Positions 10,297 to 20,900 of a stretch of DNA of 64,000 bases are shown piece after piece. The DNA is from Branchiostoma floridae. Lineage: Eukaryota; Chordata; Leptocardii; Amphioxiformes; Branchiostomatidae. Made by a program: the position numbers and the translations under genes. The stretch spans positions 18,830,783 to 18,894,782 of the forward strand of contig NC_049995.1 in NCBI RefSeq assembly GCF_000003815.2, in the 5' to 3' direction. Position 1 is the stretch's first letter, and each line of letters starts with the position of its first letter. Below the pieces are notes generated by a model. The model was not told the origin of the DNA. It did not search any database and worked only from the letters and a program-made list of their open reading frames with translations.

Positions 10297-11823
10297 AACG
10301 ACATGTCAAAATCTATTCACGAAAAGTAGGGGGAAAATGACTTACAGTTCCTTGAGTTGTCGGCGGGGTTAGCTGAACTGACCGGCAGGGGCTGGGCGGT
10401 GTCGGGGACTGGAGCGCCAGTCGACCCTGATCCTCTGACCGCTGTCCCTTGTAGCACTATGTTCGGCACAAAGAACATGGTTCACAACATAAAACACCAC
10501 AGCCTAACTGTTCGGCTAACAGGTTCCCGGCGCGTCTTGAGCCCTCTCTGCTGCTAAGGCTTGTGCAGGCCACCAACGGGTCCTATCAGGCCGCACATCT
10601 GACGAGGTTGAGGGTGGTTTATGCCGGCTCCGGGTGGTGGTGTGTCCCGCGCATCCCTGTTGTTGGAGGGGGAGAGCGTCAGACCTGTATAAACAACACG
10701 TGAACCATGAGACAGTGGGAAGGGACGGGCGCCCGGCAACAGGTCCGGTCCCAGACAGACAAATCTAAAACATACGCATCTTCCACACCGCCCAGCCCTT
10801 CCACAAACGGTCTAGGGTGCCGCGAACGCGGTTAGGACTGGGCCACGCGTGTCCACAACTCAGTCACCACGCCTTACAGGTACGCACTCATACACAGCGA
10901 ACTAAAACAAATGGTAGCAGAAAACCCCAACACAGCCTCCTGGACCATGCCATCGTCTTTCTCTGTTCCTGCCTGAGAAAAAAAAATTCACGAAAATCAG
11001 AAAATGACATAAAATCTGGAAACTCTCGTTCTGCTCCACACCTCAGCATTAAAAGCCAGCACCCACAGGTTTCCGTTGCAGAGGAAAGAAAGGATGCAAA
11101 AAAAATGGCGACAAAGGAATTTCAGAGAACCACCGGCTTGCCACGTGGGCACCAACTATCTGCTTGGATGTGGCTGTCGAACGCTGCTAAAAACATACAC
11201 AAAGTCACGAAACCACACAAGAATCACTCAGCTCCACGCAGAACAGAACGCCAGCGTGAATTAAAAACGTCCTAAACTCGACCCGGCCTAGGAAAAAAGG
11301 ATTGAAGCTGTAAAACGAAAAAAAAGGTGTAAGGCGGCCATCCTCCCCCGAGCCGCTAAGAGCTCAACATATGAATACGCGATAGAAATGCAAATGTTAG
11401 AACAAACAGCTGGCCCTCAGAATTCCAGGCATCCAGCACAGCAAGAACAAGGACGGTACATGTAGCTCTGCATTCCTGAAAGCACACACGGTAAATGAAA
11501 CACGAGAGAACACAGAAGATCTCGTCAAACCTTCCGGGGGACCGACGTCCCCCGTACACCGACCCGGCGATACCGCTAAACCCTCGAGGTTCCTTCGGCG
11601 CCCCAGACCGACCGTCTCTGGGCGCTGGAACTAACGCAAACCTCCTGTCGGCATCTTCAGCTTGGACATGTTTGCTTCGGCGGTGCCGGTGGAGTGTGGA
11701 CCCAGACGTGGTCGGGGAATCTGGCAGCATGCACGTTGTGCTCAGGTGTGCACCTCTATATATACCTGGTAACCGGAAGTGACGTCATCCCTATCGGACC
11801 AATGGGCGAACAGAATAAATAGT

Positions 11824-12787
11824 ATTGATGATAGGGGGCATTGGACTGTGACCAAAGATGACCTCAGTTGTAGCATCCCCGGTCAATCAGAATTTCATGC
11901 TTGTCAAGAGGATTTTCACAGTGTTAGGGCGTCCAGGTCACAAGGCTTCTCAGGCAAAACATCTGGCAAACAGCTGCGTCCTTAAATATAGGTCAAAATG
12001 AGATGCATCTGTATATAGAAAACACTGTTTATTTCTGTTAATTGCATAACTTTCCCTAAGTAATTATATCAAATAGATGTTGATAATCAACCAAAGTACC
12101 TAGCTACCAAAAACCAAAAATATCCATCAATCTCCTCTGCAGTTATCCTTCTTAGAAGGTACAAACTATAAGACCCACTGCAGTTCCAAACAAGCTGCTG
12201 GGGGGCCCAAAATTAGACCATTGACTCCTAGTACCAACAGCTATCCACCATTAAAAAATCATTAACCTGGCACTTCTGGAAAATTTAGGCGCAAACTTTG
12301 ATGCTCACTTGCAGTACCAAAACAAGTTGCCAGGAGGCCCATTATCGAACTTGACCTTCCTTTCTGTGTCCCCTACCTATCAACCAAATATCATTAGCAT
12401 CCATCAAGAACATCTCGAGTTATCTTGCATACAGACAAACGCACTTACATACAAAGCCAGCTACAGCACCATAAGTAAAAGGTAGCTAAACCATTCTTGC
12501 ACATGACAATCCTTTCCACAACCGCTAAACACCTGCCAAATATCGTGGAAATCGCCCAGCTACATTTTGACTTATACTTCCCGAAAAAACACCAAAAAAA
12601 ATACCAAGCTCGCTAATGTACCGTAGGAAAACGCCAGGTAACCCATTTTCGAACTAGGCATGCCTTTCAACAACCGCTACACACCTGCAAAAAATAAAAA
12701 AAGTTCCATCCACAATTTCTCGAGTTATATCCTGTTGACCTACATACAGAACCAAGTCAGGCAAAAACATAATCTTCTTGGCGAAGC
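11824..12787. repeat. Dispersed AT-rich repeat (right part of outer element)
   Basis: There is no gene. The sequence resembles the 35150-35870 repeat and ends in ATAATCTTCTTGGCGAAG, an end also seen near 50060 as ATAATCTTCTTGGCGAAG. It appears to be an old transposon family with several remnants in this window. Confidence 0.45.
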
Positions 12788-13095
12788 TAATGAACTGAAT
12801 GTTCTATAGAAATAAACAGCGAGATTCTGCAATACCATCGCGGACTAGTCGACTGGGCTTCAGATAAGGACCAAAGAGGTTCTCAAAAGAATGTACATAT
12901 CAACTGTCTTATCTTATTCGTGTGGGAATAAAGCAGCCTTGTCGTAGTCGTAACATTGTAGAACATCCTTGTGACGACAAATGTAACGACCAAATTGTCT
13001 GAATGTTGGTTCTGTTATAATTATAGGGCCGCCATTTAATCTCCAAGCAGATGTTGGAAAGAAATATTTGGGCCGCTAGTATATGTCGAGATTCA
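12788..13095. repeat. Intergenic array unit, middle part
   Basis: Continuation of the block broken at 8602. It matches 1420-1715, including GCCGCCATTTAATCTCC near 13027, and is interrupted again at about 13096. Confidence 0.65.
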
Positions 13096-13099
13096 ACTT

Positions 13100-13700
13100 C
13101 CACTAGACGAAAAGACCGAATATGTAGACGGATGCTGACGGATTCCAATTTGCAACACCTGACGGATGCTGACGTATGCTGACAAATGCTGACGGATCCC
13201 AAAAACCATCACGGATCCCAAAAAATGACGGATCCCACTTGCATCTGCAACGCATTCGTAGGTATCCGTAACTCTCATCGGTGGATACAAACACAGAACC
13301 CGTATACTCAGTACTTCGTGACGGATGCTAACACTGCATTCGTATGGATACTTACTTATAATCAGGGATTCGTTAGTATCTGTAAGCCACTAACTGATTC
13401 AAACATTGTATTCGTATGGATACTTAGTTTTAACGCAAACGAAAGAATACGTGGTCAGGATTCTTGTTTATCAGCGAAAAGTCTTCAGATGCAGACGAAT
13501 ACCAAGCATACGAATTTGCAACATCCTGACGGATGCTGACGGATACCAAAGATTACCAAAAATCACGGATCCCATACACATCCGTAACGCATTCGTTGGT
13601 ATCCAAAACTCGCGGTGGATGCAAACACGGAATTCGTTTGCTTACTTACTTCGTGGCGGATGCTAACACAGCTTCCGTAAGAATACTTACTTTTTATGTA
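13100..13700. repeat. Tandem direct duplication, unit about 350 bp, with GACGGATGCTGAC words
   Basis: Segments 13143-13350 and 13515-13685 are imperfect direct copies. Each runs from TTTGCAACA, through short GACGGATGC repeats and ACGGATCCCA, to ACTTCGTG.CGGATGCTAAC. Frames through it are repeat translations, not genes. Confidence 0.6.
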
Positions 13701-13886
13701 TGCGTGGCTAGCACTCTTGTTTTTGAGCATATATTTTATTTTTTAGATTGGTCATATCTTTCCCCCTTTTGTACCTCGGACACCACAGTTTGTAGCGTCA
13801 ATACAAGTGAGACAATCCACGTTACGCTAGATACCAGGATACTCGGATTCGTAAGGATGCGAAATGGTTTTTTTCTGCATTCGTGG

Positions 13887-13969
13887 CAAGATTACCAACA
13901 ATGCACTGCTCCAGTGGATTGCTCCAGTGGAGGGGATTCCATTGGAGCAGTGCATTGTTGGTAATCTTG
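13887..13969. repeat. Near-perfect hairpin, 32 bp arms, 19 nt loop
   Basis: Arm 13887-13918 (core CAACAATGCACTGCTCCAGT) pairs with 13938-13969 (core GGAGCAGTGCATTGTTGG) with one mismatch. A third, divergent half-copy lies at about 14009-14040 (ATTGGAGCGGTGTATTG). It could be a foldback element or a hairpin RNA precursor. Confidence 0.7.
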
Positions 13970-14229
13970 GGATATCTTAAATATGCGACTCTGTATTTTT
14001 TTGCATCCGTACATTGGAGCGGTGTATTGTGGGTAATCCAATCGTTGTCTCTCTGACCAATCAGACTGCACATCAGTCAGTTTAAAAATAAAGCGGAGAT
14101 AGTCAGCGTTGTCCGTGAGGACCGCAATCTTTTTGTACCTCAAACTTTGAGTTTTGAAACGTTGAACTCGGGATATGGATTTGTACACACGTGTGTGAAC
14201 TTCTGTAGTAGGGTGAGTTGAGGCGGTGA

Positions 14230-15070
14230 CCAAACTCAAGTGGCAGTCGACGGACGGGACGGCGATCGAGGGACTGAAACAGCCAGCCCTGTTTTGTAGT
14301 TCGGCGTCCTGGAGCTATTTTACATCACTGTCCTGCGGATCTCACGGCGAGGTATGTTTTATACAATGATTGTTTCCAAACAATACCCGCTTTGAATTCG
14401 TCTTTGTGACTACATTCCTTGTTGGCTAGTAGTTAGTAGCGGTTTTGGTATGCTTGGGCTGAACAGAAACTTATCAGAAAACGACATAACGGAGCCTTAC
14501 AAAACACAAGTCACAAGCATACTTGCTGAGTAACTGTTGACTTATTTGGGGAAAATTTGAATCATCATCAAAACAGTACTTGTATACACATATGTTTGTC
14601 TCAAGCCTGGTATTTATTCGCATAGGAACATTCTGTTCCAACGGTGTTTACGTGTTTGTTTATATGCGACGTCTCGTACACAATGCAAAGTCCGGCCGGG
14701 GAAGCAGATCACACCTTGTCACTAATTATGCAACGCTAGACTGTTTCTGCCGCGCCCTCCCGGGGGACTTTTTTGGTATGATAATGCGGAATGTATATCA
14801 AACGGTGATAATGGCGATACCACAATCAGATGCATTTGTTCCTGTTGTATAACAAGCCAATCACCATTTCTTTTCATATACATCCTAATTACTTTGACGG
14901 ACGCATCCATCAAACATGGATGCTTTAGCTATCTCAAAATTTGATGGGATTATTCTTTCTCTTTTTCAGAAGGCGGGTCGACATTCTCTGGCCGTGTCAA
15001 CAGCTGGGAGAACACTGGACTACAGGAAGGGCACAGAAGGAATTGAGCTGGGAGGGATCAGGGCGTAACT
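14230..15070 (+). ncRNA. Possible spliced transcript, non-coding or 5' untranslated
   Basis: A GC-richer segment ends at a good donor (GGCGAG|GTATGT, 14351/14352). A strong acceptor (TCTTTCTCTTTTTCAG) ends at 14969. The joined segments have no ATG-initiated frame of useful length, although the second is open for about 33 codons. It may be a transcript belonging to the 3.1 kb insertion. There is no independent evidence of transcription. Confidence 0.2.
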
Positions 15071-15679
15071 AGCCTGAAAAGAAGCGAAGCACTGTCACTA
15101 GTAGAAAGGAGACTTTGTGCTGTTGCGAGAAGCTGTACATACTGATACTAGAAGTCATGTTAGTTGTACTTTACAAGCTGGATTCACTATCTGTATCCTG
15201 TAGCCGGATGTGGAAATTCCTTAGCGTTGGACATCGCGAAGATTTGTAATAGAAACAGATATTCGTAGAAGCAAGATTAGCCACAGACTCCCATGTTAGC
15301 TTTACATAAAAGTCAAATTGCATTCACGTTTGATCCTATATTCTATTTGGAAGTATAAGAAGTCATGTGATATTGGCGGTTAAAGGATTCAACTTTCCCT
15401 TAACATAATTAGATAACAGGGACTCTCTGTACATACCTGGTATAACCCATTCTTGTTGCAATATTGTATCTGTATACATATCATGTGGCAGACAGGATTC
15501 GGCCTCGATGACATTACGTCGTTTAGTTCTTCTCAGGACTGGTTTAGAATAAGATTATTCTGTGCATTCTTTTCTATTTCAAATCGTGTTAGCCTTTTAT
15601 AAGAAAGTAATTGGGCACACGTGATATTGTGATTTGTCAAATGTGCGGAAAATTCATTAAAGTGACTTTGTATCTGCAG

Positions 15680-16060
15680 AAAATCCCGTTTTGGATTCTT
15701 TATGACCTGATCATACGAAGGAATCCCTAAAAAACGACTTCGCATCCGCGGCAAATGCCGCATTGGGATTTCTTAGGATCCGACCATGCCAAATATACGA
15801 GGAAAATCCTATAAAAACGACTTTGCATCCGCCGCAAAGGCCGTTTTGGGACCCGTTCATTCCAGGTATTCGAAGAAATCCTTTGAAAAACGACTTCGCA
15901 TCCGAGGGAAATACCGTTTGGGGATTCTTTGCGATCCGATCATTCCAGGTATTCAAAGAAACCCCTACAAAAACGACTTCGCATCCGTGGAAAATCCCAT
16001 TTTAGGATATGTTTGAGTCTTTTCATTCCGGATCTCAAAAATCCAAATTTCGGATATTTT
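15680..16060. repeat. Tandem repeat, four units of about 73-83 bp
   Basis: Units are marked by AAAAACGACTT.GCATCCG at about 15730, 15813, 15886 and 15969. Each is followed by a GGAAAT.CCGTTTTGGGA-like stretch and TCATTCCAGGTATTC. The short frames through it are repeat translations. Confidence 0.7.
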
Positions 16061-16164
16061 AGGGATCCAACTCGAATCCGTTTGCATTCGCTAGCATTTG
16101 TTACAAATACGCAAATATCCCTGCTCGGATATGGCTACATCCGATACCCTTTCCCCCAGTGTTC

Positions 16165-16673
16165 ACACCAGCTAATACTGCTGGTACTACAGGAATTAGC
16201 TTTTCAATATAACATAATTCACCTGTTTTACAATTCACATATTACGGTGACGCCCATTCAGTATTAATGGAAACGCTAGCTTATTGTATCCCGATCGAAA
16301 TATTTTCGTCACTAGCGGGTCAAACCTCGCTATGCAATCAGACTCCAGCGGTCGGGACCAAAGTCCAACGGATACAGAGTTAGCTACAAACCTGCCACGT
16401 TCACTGGTATTTCAGTCAACAGGCCGGAGACGGTTATACCTGTAGTACCGGCAGTATCCGCTAGGTGCGCAGCTGCACCTGCCATCCCGACATTACCCCG
16501 TGACTGATCAAAGTCTAACGGGTAGTCTAATGAGTTTTTTTCCACCTGCCACGTTTACTGTAATTTAATTCAGTGCCCAGACGGGAGATATCTGAGGGCG
16601 GGAGTTTGTCTTGAAGAATCAGACCAACGCTGGTTACACCTTAAGGAGTTTGTCGTACCGTTACGTCACACAG
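16165..16673. repeat. Intergenic array unit, right part, with conserved donor
   Basis: This matches 1965-2457, including GTCAAACCTCGCTATGC near 16319 and AGTATCCGCTAGGTGCG near 16453. It ends at CACACAG|GTGAGT (16673/16674), the candidate donor of the 5' untranslated exon of copy 2. Confidence 0.65.
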
Positions 16674-17019
16674 GTGAGTTTTTAAACCTGCTTCACTACA
16701 GGTGAGAAACTTTTGACGTGGCAAATCAGCCAGGCGGCCATTTTAGGTCAACGACTTGAGGCTACTTTTTTTCCACCTTGAGACTTTCATTGCTCTTTTT
16801 GTGGTGAATCCTGTATAAATGGAAATAAGAAAAAGTTTAAGGAATTCGTTCATGTATATAACATGACAGAAAGTGACCAAATAAATGCCTTCTAAGTTAC
16901 TTTGAATATGTAGGTGGGTAGGATATTTTGAATTACAATTTTATGGTATTCACAGTTGCACTTTAGATATCTTAATCATGATAATGTTAATAGGATAATG
17001 ATCATTTAAGTATCTCATT

Positions 17020-17150
17020 GTGGCAAGGACCTATCAGACCTATCAGTGTCCTGATCTCTGCCCCGCCCCTCGGCACGTCCGCGTGACGTGTTAATGATTA
17101 TTGGACAGAACAAACTCCCTAAAGTGGTCTGAGCTGACGTCACGGGGAGG
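17020..17150. promoter_or_regulatory. GC-box/CRE module a, upstream of copy 2
   Basis: It contains GCCCCGCCCCTCGGCACGTC, GCGTGACGTGTTAATGATT, GGACAGAACAAACTC and the CRE TGACGTCA at 17135-17142. Confidence 0.5.
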
Positions 17151-17397
17151 GCTAAGCACTGGGAGATGTAAACAATTACATCACGAGTACAAATTAGGCT
17201 TAGCGAGGATTCAACGATGCTTACTCCACAGATGTTGATGTTGGTACTCAAAGATAACTTGTTAATGATCAATTCTTTTTAAATGAAGTTTAACTTAAAA
17301 TTAAACGTCAGTGAGATTATAATAACCCCATATATGCCTTATATGTTTGCAGAAATAATTTGGCGTGTAAGGCAGTAGTTTTGCTAATGTATCATTT

Positions 17398-17515
17398 GTG
17401 GCAAGGTTTTATCAGTGTCCTGATCTCTGCCCGCCTCTCGGCACGTCCGCGTGACGTGTTAATGATTGATGGACAGAACAAACTCTCAGGAGTGGTCTGA
17501 GCTGACGTCACGGGG
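17398..17515. promoter_or_regulatory. GC-box/CRE module b, upstream of copy 2
   Basis: It contains GCCCGCCTCTCGGCACGTCC, GTGACGTGTTAATGATTG, GGACAGAACAAACTCTC and the CRE TGACGTCA at 17503-17510. Confidence 0.5.
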
Positions 17516-17973
17516 AGGTCAAAGTGCTCGAAGATTTACAAACAACTACGGTACAAGTTCCAACTGGGCTCAGTGTGCATCGAATGTTGCTCAGTCTCCG
17601 GAAGTTAACGTTGTTACTTTGATATGATAACGGTAGAAATGCCAGAAGGAACACAATAAGGTATTAACTATTCATGCATAGGGTCAAAAGTGAAGGCCCT
17701 TGACTTGTAACCATGGGCTCTTGTGAAGAGAAAACAAATATGTTGAGACGTGTTTTCTTTATATCTCATTCGTCTTTAACTTTGGCATTTTACCCACAAG
17801 GCATAGCACTGTCAATGCACATTTGAAATGCAGAAAGTTCGTATTATTTAACCTTCAACCTCCCGTAAAGCGTTATAAAAGTGTAAGACTCTCTACTATT
17901 ATCTTACCTACTTAGACAAACAGTGTGTGCAGAACAGGATTCCTTTTTGAACATTTTTTCGTCTATTTTCAGG

Positions 17974-20900
17974 ATGGCGTCTCCGGTCCGAGAAAGAGTC
18001 ACAGATGCCGACAGGCGCCATTTTGATTTTGTAAAAACCTTGCTCCGTATTTCAGATGAACTGACAGAAGAGGAAACGGCAAACTTAAAGATCTTCTGCC
18101 TGCATATTATTCCCAAGGACCACCTGGCACAACTCAGGCGGGCAATGGACGTTTTCGTCAAGCTGATGGAACTGGACAAAATTGACCGGGAGAATCTTGA
18201 CTTTCTCAAAGAGATCTTGGAAGGAATCGGACGACAGGACCTGATTCGAGACGTTCTAAGGCAGTTTCAGCCGCCTGACCGAGAGATTCCGGAAAATCCC
18301 GACCTGCAGCCGGAATATCCCGGCCTGCAGCCGGAAAATACCGACCTTCAGCCGGAAAATCCCGACTTGCAGCCGGAAAATCCTGACTTGCAGCCGGAAA
18401 ATCCCGACCTGCAGCCGGAAAATCCCGACCTGCAGCCGGAAAATCCCGACCTTCAGCCGCAAAACTCCGAACTGCAGCCGCAAAACCCTGAACTGCAGCC
18501 GGGAGACCCCGAAATTCAATCAGGTCAAAGCAATGCAGAAGGAGCAAATGAAGAAGGTGAGTGTCAATAAACATGAAAAACATTATTGGTAATGCCTTGA
18601 AAAACAGTTTTATATTCTTATAACGCCAACTGCAGTCCACAAAATGTTTATTCTCGACATGTGGAGGACTATACGTATCTACTCTCCAAACAGATAAGAT
18701 TTAAAACCTTTCTGTCACTTCATGTTTGATTGTGATTATCAGTATGTATATGAATTCATTTTCATTAAATTGACATTAACATATCAATGATTCACGATTG
18801 CAGGAGATGCAACGTCGAACATCTACGTGGTCGTACATGGCCAAGTGCGCATGATCCAGGAAGCTCTAGATCGTCTTAAATGTGATCTGGCAAGGTTATC
18901 TGGCACTAGAAGGTGGCCGATGACGTAATGGNNNNNNNNNNNNNNNNNNNNNNNNNNNNNNNNNNNNNNNNNNNNNNNNNNNNNNNNNNNNNNNNNNNNN
19001 NNNNNNNNNNNNNNNNNNNNNNNNNNNNNNNNNNNNNNNNNNNNNNNNNNNNNNNNNNNNNNNNNNNNNNNNNNNNNNNNNNNNNNNNNNNNNNNNNNNN
19101 NNNNNNNNNNNNNNNNNNNNNNNNNNNNNNNNNNNNNNNNNNNNNNNNNNNNNNNNNNNNNNNNNNNNNNNNNNCGGAACGAAATCAAAACAATGGTGGT
19201 GGGGGAGGTTCACGCACCGTGCCATTCTGGACTATTACAAGAGCGAGTTCGGGTCAGTTCTTACCTTCTCCTTTCCGGACAGCACAGCGATAATTACACG
19301 TAAGCTTCCACGAATTTTGGTTGAATTCACAATTGTCCAACTGGCAGGGACATTAAAAAAAATCATTCTCTGACAACATACCATTGATCGCTACATATCG
19401 AACGATCCCCCTTCCGCGCCGAAACATACATACAGCATTGTTGTTTTTACATACAACACAGGCCGGCATTGTGAATGGCGCGAAATGTCGGCTTCGTTTC
19501 AGAGTCCGTGATTTGTTTTGAATGAACCCCCAGCAATCTCCGCCAAAGCTACATGATTGAAAAACCGACCAGTCCAGATAATTTACCCGAGAAACAGAAA
19601 ATAAAGTGAGAGGCGAGGCGTAACTCGCACGATCTGTACAAGTTGTGGTGCTATCTGTTTCGGCGCGAAAAGGGGGTTGTTCGATATGTAGCGATCAAGG
19701 GTATGTTGTCAGTAGAACAAACGAGGTCTACAACTGTGAATTCAACCAAAATTCGTGGAAGCTTACGTGTAATTATCACTGTGCTGCTCGGAAAGGAGAA
19801 GGTAAGAACTGACCCGAACTCGCTCTTGTAATAGTCCAGAATGGCACGGTGCGTGAACCTCCCCAAATACCATTGTTTTGATTTCGTCCCGTCGCCGCGC
19901 GGTNNNNNNNNNNNNNNNNNNNNNNNNNNNNNNNNNNNNNNNNNNNNNNNNNNNNNNNNNNNNNNNNNNNNNNNNNNNNNNNNNNNNNNNNNNNNNNNNN
20001 NNNNNNNNNNNNNNNNNNNNNNNNNNNNNNNNNNNNNNNNNNNNNNNNNNNNNNNNNNNNNNNNNNNNNNNNNNNNNNNNNNNNNNNNNNNNNNNNNNNN
20101 NNNNNNNNNNNNNNNNNNNNNNNNNNNNNNNNNNNNNNNNNNNNNNNNNNNNNNNNNNNNNNNNNNNNNNNNNNNNNNNNNNNNNNNNNNNNNNNNNNNN
20201 NNNNNNNNNNNNNNNNNNNNNNNNNNNNNNNNNNNNNNNNNNNNNNNNNNNNNNNNNNNNNNNNNNNNNNNNNNNNNNNNNNNNNNNNNNNNNNNNNNNN
20301 NNNNNNNNNNNNNNNNNNNNNNNNNNNNNNNNNNNNNNNNNNNNNNNNNNNNNNNNNNNNNNNNNNNNNNNNNNNNNNNNNNNNNNNNNNNNNNNNNNNN
20401 NNNNNNNNNNNNNNNNNNNNNNNNNNNNNNNNNNNNNNNNNNNNNNNNNNNNNNNNNNNNNNNNNNNNNNNNNNNNNNNNNNNNNNNNNNNNNNNNNNNN
20501 NNNNNNNNNNNNNNNNNNNNNNNNNNNNNNNNNNNNNNNNNNNNNNNNNNNNNNNNNNNNNNNNNNNNNNNNNNNNNNNNNNNNNNNNNNNNNNNNNNNN
20601 NNNNNNNCTGAGTTCCCATCAAAGTCCAACAGGAGGAGCCTGTGTACGGTAAGTCTAATTTGTATTTTTGTTCAAGGCAAGAAGTTGTACAAATGTACAA
20701 ATCATAGACCAAGATGTAATTTCTCTAAATGTTCAGGTGCTTTGAGTTAGTGTTTCTGTTTATGTATTGAGTAGTTTTCTTCTGGCCACGTTTGCATTTT
20801 CCTCCAAGTTAGATCAAAACTTTAGAGACATATAAATAGGAAAAGAAAGAAAGGAAAGGGTAAATGAAAGTTGTCGACGTCACATTTGTAGGTACTTTGC

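Larger units (their letters stand above)
9175..11823. mobile_element. 2.65 kb TIR element related to the adjacent MITE
   Basis: The first 60 bp are almost identical to the MITE start, and the last 110 bp are almost identical to its right end (TATATATA near 11758, GGAAGTGACGTCATCC near 11775). The interior differs and includes a 200 bp gap (9717-9916), four related hairpins (9974-10296) and GC-rich blocks. Frames at 9182-9532 and 10817-11275 have no recognisable domain, so the element is probably non-autonomous. An autonomous partner would be expected elsewhere. Confidence 0.6.
8603..12787. mobile_element. Composite transposon insertion in the array unit
   Basis: The two ends are imperfectly inverted: CTTCGCCAAATAATCATG near 8632, and ATAATCTTCTTGGCGAAG at 12769-12786. 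The outer element is AT-rich. Its right half (about 12000-12780) resembles the dispersed repeat at 35150-35870 in phrases such as GGGGGCCCAAA and CTGCAGTTATCCT. Two TIR elements sit inside it (8876-11823). No transposase frame is recognisable. Confidence 0.55.
13096..16164. mobile_element. 3.1 kb insertion of unknown class in the array unit
   Basis: Comparison with other array units shows that sequence between CGAGATTCAACTTCCACTAG (near 13085) and GCTAATACTGCTGGTACTAC (near 16169) is absent elsewhere. It is bounded by repeat-rich ends (13100-13700 and 15680-16060) containing GCATCCG/CGGATGC words. It holds a hairpin at 13887-13969 and splice-like signals at 14351 and 14969. No transposase or reverse transcriptase frame is visible. 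Confidence 0.4.
18915..20607. mobile_element. Insertion with long inverted arms inside exon 2 of copy 2
   Basis: Sequence at 19175-19430 is the reverse complement, with scattered changes, of 19650-19900. Shared words include CGTAAGCTTCCACGAATTTT and TCGCTACATATCGAAC. Arms of about 250 bp surround a spacer of about 220 bp. Both outer ends fall in gaps (18932-19174 and 19904-20607). This looks like a foldback or long-TIR DNA transposon. No coding frame is recognisable. Confidence 0.6.

Noticed and set aside
10817-11275. 152-codon frame in the 2.65 kb TIR element
   Set aside because: It has no recognisable transposase motif and an unusual composition rich in Lys, Arg and His. It cannot be supported without copies for comparison.
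18823-20750. Frames spanning N runs (18823-19293, 19651-20750, 9632-10100)
   Set aside because: Their length is mostly unknown bases; they are not evidence of coding.
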